DNA of 12,421 nucleotides from an uncultured Phenylobacterium sp. GTDB taxonomy: Bacteria; Pseudomonadota; Alphaproteobacteria; Caulobacterales; Caulobacteraceae. The translations under genes and the position numbers were made by a program. Each line of letters opens with the position of its first letter. The stretch's first letter is position 1. The stretch is from NCBI GenBank assembly GCA_945952175.1, contig CAMFHW010000067.1:1-12421 (forward strand). The letters run 5' to 3'. Positions 5,331 to 12,421 of the stretch are shown piece by piece. The notes beneath the pieces were generated by a model, which had not been told where the DNA came from, did no database searches, and worked only from the letters and a program-made list of their open reading frames with translations.

Positions 5331-5890
5331 GGCGCGACCAGTTCCAGCCGGTCGCCCTCCAGCACAGCGGCATGGCAGAAGCTGAGCGACTTCCAGAACG
5401 GCATGGGGTCGAAGCCCAGCCGGTGGCTGAGCCAGAGCGTGATCACGCGGCCATGCGCCACGATCAGCGCACTCTTCGCTGGCCCGATCCTGGCCACGGC
5501 CGCGTCGAACCGGGATCGCGCGGCGGCGCCCGTCTCCTCGCCCATCACCAGACCGGCCGGATCGGCGAACAGGGCTCCGACCTCGGCCTCGAAAGCGGCG
5601 GCCGTTCCGAACGGCGCCGCGTCGGCGCGATGTTCGCCGAAACCGACGTCGACCTCCGGCGTCAGGCCGAGCCGTGGGGCCATGGCCTGCGCGGTCTGGG
5701 CGGCCTTGGGCTCGGCGCTCGAAAACAGACGATCCGGCGCAAAGCGGGCGAGACCTTCAGCGGCCCTCGCGGCGCCCGCCCGCCCGAAGTCGGACAACGT
5801 CCAGCTCGACCGTGGCCTGTCCGGCTCGATCTGCGGCATGCCGTGCTTGACCAGGATCAGCCGGGCCGGCCGATGCGCTTGATCTCCCAT
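5327..5890 (-). CDS. Histidine phosphatase superfamily protein (phosphoglycerate mutase-like), KHG variant
   Basis: This is a predicted cytoplasmic phosphatase of the branch-1 histidine phosphatase fold; the substrate is unknown. The 187-residue protein shows the nucleophile motif as LILVKHGMP (11-19, His16), where the common form is RHG. Further family signatures are SSAEPKAAQTA (57-67), an acidic GEHRAD segment (85-90, Glu86), and the second catalytic histidine in ALIVAHGRV (141-149, His146). The Arg-to-Lys change at 15 occurs, as far as I recall, in a known subfamily with LVKH and a W-x-LS segment (here SWTLSDFG), so activity is likely retained. The ATG at 5890 lies 34 bp inside murB, with GGGGG 10 nt upstream. 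No later start would keep the LVKH strand. It probably belongs to the mur operon by coupling. A direct role in cell wall synthesis cannot be claimed from sequence. Confidence 0.87.
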   Translation of the reverse strand: MGDQAHRPARLILVKHGMPQIEPDRPRSSWTLSDFGRAGAARAAEGLARFAPDRLFSSAEPKAAQTAQAMAPRLGLTPEVDVGFGEHRADAAPFGTAAAFEAEVGALFADPAGLVMGEETGAAARSRFDAAVARIGPAKSALIVAHGRVITLWLSHRLGFDPMPFWKSLSFCHAAVLEGDRLELVAP

Positions 5891-6765
5891 TCGAGCTGAA
5901 CCCCCGTCTTGGCCAGCACATCGGCGCGGACCGCCTCGCCCAGGCCTTCCAGGTCGGCGGCGGTGGCCTCACCGGTATTGATGAGGAAGTTCGCATGTAG
6001 GGGGCTGAACATAGCTCCGCCATAGGGCTTGCCGCGCCAGCCGGCCGCGTCGACCAGCTTCCAGGACGAGTGGCCCTCGGGGTTCTTGAAGGTCGAGCCG
6101 CCGGTCTTCTCGCGGATCGGCTGGGTCTGCTCGCGCCGCGCGGTGATCTCGGCCATGCGGGCCTCGACGGCCGCCGGGTCGTCGGGCGTCCCGCGATAGA
6201 GGGCGCCGGTGAAGATCAGCCCGCCCTCCGCCGCCTTGGCGGACTTGCGGTAGGAGAACCCCATCTCGGCGTTCGAGAAGGTCGCGCGTTGGCCGGCGCG
6301 CGTGACGGCGTAGGCTTCGACCAGCACGTCCTTGGTCTCGGAGCCGTAGCAGCCGGCGTTCATCATCACCGCCCCGCCGATCGAGCCCGGCACGCCGCGA
6401 TAGAATTCCAGCCCCGCGATGCCCGCCTTGCCGGCCTCGCGGGCGACCATGGCGTCCAGGGCCGCGGCCCCGGCATAGATCGTGCACTCTCCCCGCGGCT
6501 CGACCTTGCCGAAGGCGCGGCCGGCCAGGCGGATCACCACCCCGTCCACCCCGCCGTCGCGGACCAGGGTGTTGGAGCCGACGCCCAGCGGCGTCACGGG
6601 CACGGCGGGATCGAGGCCCGCCAGGAACGCCGCGAGATCGTCCTCGTCCTCGGGCAGGAATAGCGCGTCGGCTGGCCCGCCGACCCGGAACCAGGTGTAG
6701 GGCGCGAGCGGCTCGTCGCGCAGGAGCTTGCCGCGCGCCGCCGGCAGCCGGTCCTTCCAGCTCAC
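5857..6765 (-). CDS. murB: UDP-N-acetylmuramate dehydrogenase MurB
   Basis: MurB is the FAD enzyme that reduces UDP-GlcNAc-enolpyruvate to UDP-MurNAc with NADPH. The 302-residue protein has the FAD-binding motifs TWFRVGGPAD (24-33), GVGSNTLVRDGG (61-72) and GVPGSIGGAVMMNAGCYG (124-141). The catalytic-serine segment is GGSTFKNPEGHSSWKLVDAAG (222-242, Ser224), followed by SPLHANFLINTGEAT (254-268) and a C-terminal Glu region LEWEIKRIG. This is the shorter type II form. The start is GTG at 6765, which overlaps the murC stop as GTGA and gives the expected N-terminus (SWKDRLPAARGKLLRDEPLAPYTWFRVGG region). The frame stays open far upstream through murC, but that part is only a shadow. The downstream phosphatase gene starts within its last 34 bp. 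Confidence 0.96.
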   Translation of the reverse strand: MSWKDRLPAARGKLLRDEPLAPYTWFRVGGPADALFLPEDEDDLAAFLAGLDPAVPVTPLGVGSNTLVRDGGVDGVVIRLAGRAFGKVEPRGECTIYAGAAALDAMVAREAGKAGIAGLEFYRGVPGSIGGAVMMNAGCYGSETKDVLVEAYAVTRAGQRATFSNAEMGFSYRKSAKAAEGGLIFTGALYRGTPDDPAAVEARMAEITARREQTQPIREKTGGSTFKNPEGHSSWKLVDAAGWRGKPYGGAMFSPLHANFLINTGEATAADLEGLGEAVRADVLAKTGVQLEWEIKRIGRPG

Positions 6766-8174
6766 TTGGCCAGCGCCTCGAGCTGGCCCGGCAGGGCGTA
6801 GGCCCAGCTGGTGATGTCGCCCGCGCCCAGGCAGACGACGAGGTCGCCGACCTTGGCCTCGTCGGCGATCAGGCGGGCGAGGTCGGTGGGCTTGTCGAGC
6901 GGCAGGGCGCGGCGGTGCCCGAACCGGCGCAGGCCCTCGACCAGGCCGTCGCGGCTGGCGCCCTCGATCGGGCTCTCGCCGGCGGCGTAGACGTCGGAGA
7001 CGATCACCACGTCGGCGTCGTTGAAGCAGCCGCAGAACTCGTTGAACAGGTCGTGCAGGCGCGAATAGCGGTGCGGCTGGACCACGGCGATCACCCGGCC
7101 GTTCGTCACCGCGCGCGCGGCCTTCAGCACCGAGGAGATCTCCACCGGGTGGTGGCCATAGTCGTCGATGATGCGCACGCCATGGGCCACGCCGACCGTG
7201 GTGAAGCGCCGCCCCACCCCGCCGAACCCGGTCAGGCCCTTGCGGATGTCGGCCTCCGACACGCCGAGCTCGCGGGCGATGGCGATGGCGGCCAGCGAGT
7301 TCAGCACGTTGTGCTGGCCGGCCATGGGCAGGTGCAGGCCGGCCCAGCGAATGGGGTCCCCATCCCGGGGCGCGATGACCACGTCGTAGTGCGAGCCGTC
7401 CGGCCCCATGGCGATCTTCTCGGCGCGGACTTCCGCCTGTGGATTGGTCCCGTAGGAGACCACCCGGCGGTTCTGCACCCGCGAGGCCATGGCCTGGACC
7501 TCGGGGTGGTCGGTGCAGACCGCGGCGAAGCCGTAGAACGGCACGCCCTCCACGAAGTCGCGGAACGCCTTTCGAGCCGCGTCGAAGTCGCCCCAGTAGT
7601 CGAGGTGCTCGGGGTCGATATTGGTGACCACGGCGCAGGTGGATTTCAGCTTCAGGAAGGTGCCGTCGCTCTCGTCGGCCTCGACCACGATCCACTCGCC
7701 TTCGCCCACCTTGGCGTTGGTGCCGTAGGCGTTGATGATCCCGCCGTTGACGACCGTCGGATCCAGCCCACCGGCGTCCAGCAGGGCGGCCACCATCGAG
7801 GTGGTGGTGGTCTTGCCGTGGGTGCCGCCCACCGCCACCGAGAACTGCAGCCGGGTCAGCTCTGCCAGCATCTCGCCACGGTGGACCAGGGGCAGGCGCC
7901 GCTCGCGCGCGGCCACCAGCTCCGGATTGTCCGGCTTGATCGCCGTCGAATAGACCACCGCCGAGGCGCCTTCGACGTTCGAGCCGTCCTGGCCGATGAA
8001 CACCTTGGCTCCGGCCTTCTCCAGCCGCTCGGTATTGGCGCTGGCGCGGGCGTCGGACCCCTGCACCGTGTAGCCGATCTTCAGCATGATCTCGGCGATG
8101 CCGCTCATGCCGATGCCGCCGATGCCGACGAAGTGGACGGGGCCGAGGTCGAAGGGAACGGGACGGCGGCTCAT
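6762..8174 (-). CDS. murC: UDP-N-acetylmuramate--L-alanine ligase MurC
   Basis: MurC adds L-Ala to UDP-MurNAc with ATP, the first step of stem-peptide assembly in the cytoplasm. The 470-residue protein has the N-terminal UDP-binding Rossmann motif FVGIGGIGMSGIAE (15-28), the ATP P-loop GGTHGKTTTT (116-125), EADESDGTF (165-173), NIDPEHLDYWG (185-195) and the Mur-ligase C-terminal signatures DDYGHHPVE (337-345) and QPHRYSR (366-372). Length is normal. The ATG at 8174 shares one base with the murG stop (TGATG), and AGGGG lies 8 nt upstream. It overlaps murB by 4 bp at the other end, which suggests translational coupling along the operon. Confidence 0.97.
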   Translation of the reverse strand: MSRRPVPFDLGPVHFVGIGGIGMSGIAEIMLKIGYTVQGSDARASANTERLEKAGAKVFIGQDGSNVEGASAVVYSTAIKPDNPELVAARERRLPLVHRGEMLAELTRLQFSVAVGGTHGKTTTTSMVAALLDAGGLDPTVVNGGIINAYGTNAKVGEGEWIVVEADESDGTFLKLKSTCAVVTNIDPEHLDYWGDFDAARKAFRDFVEGVPFYGFAAVCTDHPEVQAMASRVQNRRVVSYGTNPQAEVRAEKIAMGPDGSHYDVVIAPRDGDPIRWAGLHLPMAGQHNVLNSLAAIAIARELGVSEADIRKGLTGFGGVGRRFTTVGVAHGVRIIDDYGHHPVEISSVLKAARAVTNGRVIAVVQPHRYSRLHDLFNEFCGCFNDADVVIVSDVYAAGESPIEGASRDGLVEGLRRFGHRRALPLDKPTDLARLIADEAKVGDLVVCLGAGDITSWAYALPGQLEALAK

Positions 8175-9277
8175 CAGCCACGCCCCTGGGCTGCGGTGCG
8201 CTCGACGAGGTCGGCCAGGCGCTCGGCCGCGTCGGGCCGGGCGATGGAGCGGGCGCCGGCCGACATGCGGGCCAGGCGGTCGGGATTGGTCAGGAGCTTC
8301 TCCAGGGCCGTGGCCATGATGTCGACGGTGAGCGCGTCCTCGCGGGCCACCTGGGCGCCACCGGCGTCGGCCATGACCTTGGCGTTCTGGCCCTGGTCGT
8401 CGTCCAGCGCGATGGCCAGCGGGATCAGGATCGCCGGCCGCCCGGCGATGGCGAATTCACAGACCGTGCCCGCTCCGGCCCGGCCGATCACCAGGTGCGC
8501 CTGGCGCAGGCGAGAGGCCATGTCGCGGAAGAAGGGGGCGATCTCGGCCTGGACATTGGCGTTGGCGTAGATCCGCCGGGCGTTGTCCATGCTCTCCTTG
8601 CGGGTCTGCTGCTGGATGCGCAGGCGGTTGCGCAGGTCCTCGGGCAGCTTCGCCACCGCCTCTGGCATCAGCTCGGACAGCAGGCGCGCGCCCTGGCTGC
8701 CGCCGGTGATCAAGAGGCGCAGCGTGCCGCCGGGCTCGGGCGGCAGGTAGGGCTTGTCGAACAGCTCGCGGATCTCGGGACGAACCGGATTGCCGACCAC
8801 GGTCACCCGGTTGGCGATATTCGCCGGCGCCTTGTGCAGCACCGGGAAGGCGCAGGCGACGGCCCGCACCTGCGAGGCCATGCGGCGGTTGGCGCGGCCC
8901 ATCACCGCGTTCTGTTCATGCAGCACGGTCGGGCGATTCTGGGTGATGCCGGCCATCAGGCCCGGGACCGACGGATAGCCTCCGAAGCCCACCACCACGG
9001 CCGGGTCGATCCGCTTGAAGGCGGCGCGGGCCTGCAGGATGCCGCGGAAAATCGACAGGCCGGCCAGGCCCATGCTGATCGGGTCCCGCGGCTTGTAGGT
9101 GCGGGCCGACAGCCCGATCCGCTCCTCGGCGGGGAAGCTCTCGGCGAAGGCGGCGACACGTTCGTCGCTGGCCAGGACGATGCGCCAGCCCCGGGCGATC
9201 AGGGCTTCGGACAAGGCCTGGGCGGGGAACAGATGTCCCCCGGTTCCTCCGGCGGCGACGACGGCGATCTTGCGCAT
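8174..9277 (-). CDS. murG: UDP-GlcNAc:lipid I glycosyltransferase MurG
   Basis: MurG transfers GlcNAc onto lipid I to form lipid II on the inner face of the cytoplasmic membrane. The 367-residue GT-B protein begins with the glycine loop GGTGGHLFPA (10-19), then GFGGYPSVPG (97-106), HEQNAVMGRANR (120-131) and the second glycine loop ITGGSQGA (190-197). The donor-site segment GRAGAGTVCE (265-274) and the following DDDQGQNA (292-299) replace the more usual RSGA-type and DxHQxxNA-type sequences, while keeping the Gly/Ala turn, the Glu and the Gln/Asn. I expect an active enzyme. The ATG at 9277 gives the exact family N-terminus but no good Shine-Dalgarno is seen. It is 41 bp after ftsW and joined to murC by a 1-bp overlap. 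Confidence 0.97.
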   Translation of the reverse strand: MRKIAVVAAGGTGGHLFPAQALSEALIARGWRIVLASDERVAAFAESFPAEERIGLSARTYKPRDPISMGLAGLSIFRGILQARAAFKRIDPAVVVGFGGYPSVPGLMAGITQNRPTVLHEQNAVMGRANRRMASQVRAVACAFPVLHKAPANIANRVTVVGNPVRPEIRELFDKPYLPPEPGGTLRLLITGGSQGARLLSELMPEAVAKLPEDLRNRLRIQQQTRKESMDNARRIYANANVQAEIAPFFRDMASRLRQAHLVIGRAGAGTVCEFAIAGRPAILIPLAIALDDDQGQNAKVMADAGGAQVAREDALTVDIMATALEKLLTNPDRLARMSAGARSIARPDAAERLADLVERTAAQGRG

Positions 9278-9318
9278 CGAGGGGGTTTAGGTGAACCGCG
9301 CCTGCTTGTGTAGTGGCC

Positions 9319-10464
9319 CTAGCCCTGCGTGTAGACGCCCGGCCGACGACGGGTGAGCGCCAAGGCCATCCCCAGCGTCAAGCACATGGCCAGCATCGAC
9401 GAGCCGCCATAGGAAATGAACGGCAGGGTCATGCCCTTGGTCGGGATCAGGTTGAGGTTCACGGCCACGTTGATGAAGACCTGCTCGCCCACCATGACGA
9501 ACAGGCCGGCCGCGGCCACCTGCTGGAACGGGTCGTTGAGTTTCAGCGCCTTGTAGAGGCCGCGGATCACCAGGATCGCGAACAGGCTGATCAACAGCAG
9601 CGAGAAGATCAGACCGTATTCCTCGGCCGCCACCGAATAGATGAAGTCGGTATGCAGGTCGGGCACATGGCGTTTCATCACCCCCTCGCCCGGGCCACGG
9701 CCGAAGAAGCCGCCGGCGGCGATGGCCTCGGCCGCGCGGTCCACCTGGTGGGTGTCGGCGGAGTCGGGGCTCAGGAACTTCTCGACGCGCGCATGCACGT
9801 GCGGGAACAGGAAATAGGTCGAACAGAGCCCGGCCAGGGCCACGGCGCCCAGGCCCATGACCCAACTGAGCGGCACCCCGGCCATCCAGAAGGCGGCGCC
9901 GAAGGCCACGGTGATCAGCACCGTCTGGCCGACGTCCGGCTGGATCAGGAGCAGGCCGACCGCGGTGAAATAGAGCAGGAAGGCGATGGTGACGCCGGGC
10001 ACGCCCTGGCCCTTCTGGCCCTCGGCGAACATCCAGGCCACCAGCACGATCAGGGCCGGCTTCATGAACTCGGACGGTTGCAGCGAGAACCCGCCCAGTT
10101 CCACCCAGCGGGTCGCGCCCTTGGCGTTGTGGCCCAGGAACGGCAGGGCGATCATGATCGCGATCGCCGCGCCATAGATGAAGAATGAGGCCCGCCTGAC
10201 CCCGCGCGCATCGAGCAGCGAGGCTGAGATCAGGATCACCGACCCGATCGCCGCGAAGATGCACTGGCGCACCGCGAAGTGGAACGGGTCGCCGATGTTC
10301 ATGCGCGCCGCGGCCGCCGGGCTGGCGGCGAAGGACATCAGGACGCCGAGGCCGATCAGGATGGCGACCACCCCGAGCAGCCAGCGGTCCATGGTCCACC
10401 ACCAGACGCCGAGCGGCGAGCGGTCGGACCGGGCAAAGGCGTGATGCTGAGCCTGGGCGGTCAT
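9319..10464 (-). CDS. ftsW: Septal peptidoglycan glycosyltransferase FtsW (SEDS family)
   Basis: FtsW is the polytopic SEDS glycosyltransferase that polymerises lipid II at the division site together with the class B PBP FtsI. The 381-residue protein is mostly membrane helices (about ten). It has GATRWVELGGFSLQPSEFMK (116-135), LIQPDVGQTVLI (173-184), the periplasmic loop GRGPGEGVMKRHVPDLHTDF (255-274, with Asp273 in HTDF at the SEDS catalytic position) and the hallmark GMTLPFISYGGSS (344-356). The ATG overlaps the murD stop by 4 bp (ATGA), and GGGAG lies 5 nt upstream. Its place between murD and murG is the classic dcw order and favours FtsW over RodA. Confidence 0.97.
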   Translation of the reverse strand: MTAQAQHHAFARSDRSPLGVWWWTMDRWLLGVVAILIGLGVLMSFAASPAAAARMNIGDPFHFAVRQCIFAAIGSVILISASLLDARGVRRASFFIYGAAIAIMIALPFLGHNAKGATRWVELGGFSLQPSEFMKPALIVLVAWMFAEGQKGQGVPGVTIAFLLYFTAVGLLLIQPDVGQTVLITVAFGAAFWMAGVPLSWVMGLGAVALAGLCSTYFLFPHVHARVEKFLSPDSADTHQVDRAAEAIAAGGFFGRGPGEGVMKRHVPDLHTDFIYSVAAEEYGLIFSLLLISLFAILVIRGLYKALKLNDPFQQVAAAGLFVMVGEQVFINVAVNLNLIPTKGMTLPFISYGGSSMLAMCLTLGMALALTRRRPGVYTQG

Positions 10465-11879
10465 GCGCGCGCTCCCTTGGCTGCGGCGGGGGCCTGCAGG
10501 GCGAGGACCGCGGCGCGGAACGCCTCCCCCCGGGCTTCGAAATCGGCGAACTGGTCGAACGAGGCGCAGGCCGGCGACAGCAGGACGATGGCGTCCTGGC
10601 CCTTGGCCGCGGCGTCGGCATAGGCCTGGGCGACGGCGGTCTCCATGGTCCCGCTCATCACCACCTGCGCCTTGCCGCGCAGGGTGTGGGCGAAGGCGTC
10701 GGAGGCCTCGCCGATCAGGTAGGCCTTCTCGATGCGGGGGAAGAGGTCGGCGAGCGCGTCGATGCCGCCGGTCTTCGGCTGGCCGCCGGCGATCCAGTAG
10801 AACTTGGGATAGCTCGACATGGCCTGGCGGGCGGCGTCGGTATTGGTGGCCTTGCTGTCGTTGACGAAGCGCACGCGGCCGACCTGGCCCACGGTCTCCA
10901 TCCGGTGCGCCAGGCCCGGGAAGCTCATCAGGCCCTCGGCCACTTCCTCGGCCGGGATGCCGAGGCCCCGGCAGGCGGCGTAGGCGGCGGCCGCGTTCTG
11001 CCAGTTGTGACGGCCCGGCAGAGACCTGGCGCGCAGCAGGTCGGCCACCTCGGTCGCCCGCTCGCCGGTCGCGTCATAGAGCAGGCCCTGCAGCACATAG
11101 GCGCCGCGGCCCATGGCCTTGGAGGCCGAGATCGGCACGATGGTCCGGCGGTTGGCGGCGGTGATCTCGGTGCAGATGCGCTGGCCCCAAGGATCGTCGA
11201 CCCCGATCACGGCGGTGTCGCCCTTGCCCTGATTCAGCAGGATGCGGCGCTTGGCGGTGACATAGCCCTCCATCCCGCCGTGCCGCTCCAGATGGTCCGG
11301 CGAGACGTTCAGCAGGACCGCGACGTCCGGCTTGAGGCTGGAGGTCAGGTCGAGCTGGTAGGAGGAGAGCTCCAGCACGTAGACGGCGCCGCCGTGCATG
11401 TCTTCCAGGTCGAGCACGCCGACGCCGATATTGCCGCCCACCCGCGTGTCGCGGCCGGCGGCGGCGCAGATGTGGCCGACCAGGGCGGTGGTGGTGGACT
11501 TGCCGTTGGTGCCGGTGATCGCGACCACCTTTGGCCGCTTGTGCTCCGGCGCGGCGTTCACGGCGCGGGCGAAAAGCTCGATGTCGCCGAGGATCTCGAC
11601 CCCGGCGGCCTTGGCCTTGTCCACCGTCCAGTGCGGCTCGGGATGGGTCAGCGGCACGCCCGGCGACAGCATCAGGGCGGCGAACTGCGACCAGTCGGCG
11701 GTCGAAAGGTCCACCAGCGGCAGGCCCTCGGCCTCGGCGGCGGCGCGGCCCTCCGGACGCTCGTCCCACAGCGCCACCTTGGCCCCGCCGGCGATCAGGG
11801 CGCGCGCGGCCGCCAGGCCCGTGCGGGCCAGGCCGAACACGGCCACCGTCCTGCCTTCGAAGCCGCGGACCGGGATCAT
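10461..11879 (-). CDS. murD: UDP-N-acetylmuramoylalanine--D-glutamate ligase MurD
   Basis: MurD adds D-Glu to UDP-MurNAc-L-Ala with ATP. The 472-residue protein has the N-terminal UDP-binding motif VFGLARTG (14-21), LSPGVP (71-76), the P-loop ITGTNGKSTTT (121-131), ELSSYQLD (170-177), NVSPDHLERHG (191-201), SLPGRHNWQNAAAA (286-299), HRMETVG with FVNDSKATN (325-346) and the C-terminal LLSPACASFDQFADFEARG (433-451). Its length is normal, with a short Ala-rich tail. The ATG at 11879 follows mraY by 19 bp, with a GGGGAGGG stretch 12 nt upstream, a rather long spacing. It overlaps ftsW by 4 bp. Confidence 0.97.
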   Translation of the reverse strand: MIPVRGFEGRTVAVFGLARTGLAAARALIAGGAKVALWDERPEGRAAAEAEGLPLVDLSTADWSQFAALMLSPGVPLTHPEPHWTVDKAKAAGVEILGDIELFARAVNAAPEHKRPKVVAITGTNGKSTTTALVGHICAAAGRDTRVGGNIGVGVLDLEDMHGGAVYVLELSSYQLDLTSSLKPDVAVLLNVSPDHLERHGGMEGYVTAKRRILLNQGKGDTAVIGVDDPWGQRICTEITAANRRTIVPISASKAMGRGAYVLQGLLYDATGERATEVADLLRARSLPGRHNWQNAAAAYAACRGLGIPAEEVAEGLMSFPGLAHRMETVGQVGRVRFVNDSKATNTDAARQAMSSYPKFYWIAGGQPKTGGIDALADLFPRIEKAYLIGEASDAFAHTLRGKAQVVMSGTMETAVAQAYADAAAKGQDAIVLLSPACASFDQFADFEARGEAFRAAVLALQAPAAAKGARA

Positions 11880-11898
11880 GGCGTGCGCTTGCCCTCCC

Positions 11899-12421
11899 CT
11901 ACCGCAGCTTCAGGGTGGCGAGGCCGAGGATGGCCAGCATCACCGCCACGATCCAGAACCGGATCACGACGGTGGATTCCGACCAGCCGAGCTTCTCGAA
12001 ATGGTGGTGGATCGGCGCCATCAGGAAGATGCGCTTCCCGGTCGCGCGGAAGTAGGCGACCTGGATCATCACCGACAGGGTCTCGACGACGAACAGGCCG
12101 CCGATGATGCCCAGCACGATCTCGTGCTTGGTGGCCACGGCGACCGCGCCTATGGCGCCGCCGAGCGCGAGCGCACCGGTGTCGCCCATGAAGATCTTGG
12201 CCGGCGGGGCGTTGTACCAGAGAAAGCCCAGGCCCGAGCCGATCATCGCCCCGCAGAACACCGCCACCTCGCCCACGCCGGGCACGAAGTGGAGTTGCAG
12301 GTAGCGGGCGAAGACGAAGTTGCCGACCAGATAGGCGATCAGGCCGAAAGCGGCGGCGGCGATCATCACCGGCACCGTGGCCAGGCCGTCGAGGCCGTCG
12401 GTGAAGTTCACGGCGTTCGCC
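11899..12421 (-). CDS. mraY: Phospho-MurNAc-pentapeptide transferase MraY (partial, C-terminal half)
   Basis: MraY transfers phospho-MurNAc-pentapeptide onto undecaprenyl phosphate to make lipid I in the cytoplasmic membrane. Only about 173 C-terminal residues are in the window. They start inside the conserved ANAVNFTDGLDGLA motif, continue with hydrophobic helices, then PAKIFMGDTGALALGG with the catalytic-region Asp, and the signature FLMAPIHHHFEKLGW with its three histidines. The family is usually around 360 residues, so roughly half the gene, with the DDxxK region, lies past the right edge. The apparent start within the NAVNF motif is an internal GTG, not the real start. The gene ends in TAG, 19 bp before murD. 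Confidence 0.96.
   Translation of the reverse strand, partial: ANAVNFTDGLDGLATVPVMIAAAAFGLIAYLVGNFVFARYLQLHFVPGVGEVAVFCGAMIGSGLGFLWYNAPPAKIFMGDTGALALGGAIGAVAVATKHEIVLGIIGGLFVVETLSVMIQVAYFRATGKRIFLMAPIHHHFEKLGWSESTVVIRFWIVAVMLAILGLATLKLR

Noticed and set aside
6766..8181. Long N-terminal extension of the murB frame, giving a 774-residue open frame
   Set aside because: The first 472 codons are an Arg/Gly-rich shadow of murC. MurB homology begins at the GTG at 6765, which overlaps the murC stop.
6915..8570. Plus-strand 551-codon open frame opposite murC and murG
   Set aside because: Shadow of two certain genes, with no recognisable domain and the same compositional bias as other antisense frames.
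1..12421. CRISPR arrays, tRNA or rRNA genes, insertion sequences, prophage or defence genes
   Set aside because: No repeated spacers, cloverleaf-like segments, transposase motifs or defence domains were seen. Nearly every base belongs to recognised genes.

Overview
The window is a GC-rich (roughly 70% by impression) alphaproteobacterial segment carrying most of the dcw (division and cell wall) cluster. All of the dcw genes lie on the minus strand, so they read from the right edge to the left edge: mraY (3' half only), murD, ftsW, murG, murC, murB, then three non-dcw genes, then ddl, ftsQ and ftsA. The FtsA, FtsQ and MurG sequences, the high GC3, CtrA-like sites and a MAGLVPATH-type intergenic repeat suggest Caulobacterales (Caulobacter/Phenylobacterium-like). 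The genus is inferred from memory of related proteins, not from a search.

Right part (5327-12421): mraY to murB is tightly packed. There is a 19-bp gap between mraY and murD, a 4-bp ATGA overlap between murD and ftsW, a 41-bp gap between ftsW and murG, a 1-bp TGATG junction between murG and murC, and a 4-bp GTGA overlap between murC and murB. A histidine-phosphatase-family gene follows and starts 34 bp inside murB. Together these genes make UDP-MurNAc precursors (MurB, MurC, MurD), attach them to the lipid carrier (MraY, MurG) and polymerise septal glycan (FtsW).

Middle part (3228-5330): a PaaI-type hotdog thioesterase is the only confident plus-strand gene. Its stop codon interlocks with that of the phosphatase. 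Divergent from it is a secreted M28-family zinc peptidase. This block splits the dcw cluster physically and probably transcriptionally. A 178-bp gap before ddl holds a perfect GC-rich hairpin that belongs to a repeat type common in alphaproteobacterial genomes.

Left part (52-3227): ddl makes D-Ala-D-Ala, FtsQ is the bitopic divisome protein and FtsA is the actin-like FtsZ membrane tether. ddl overlaps ftsQ by 65 bp. The 3' end of ddl has unusually AT-rich third codon positions and carries a near-consensus CtrA box about 130 bp upstream of ftsQ, consistent with an ftsQA promoter inside ddl. ftsZ is not visible. The first 38 bases may be the end of an unrelated plus-strand gene.

Most of the window is a conventional housekeeping locus, and I see no convincing undescribed system. 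The points worth checking are the interruption of the cluster, the regulatory signature inside ddl and the intergenic repeat.
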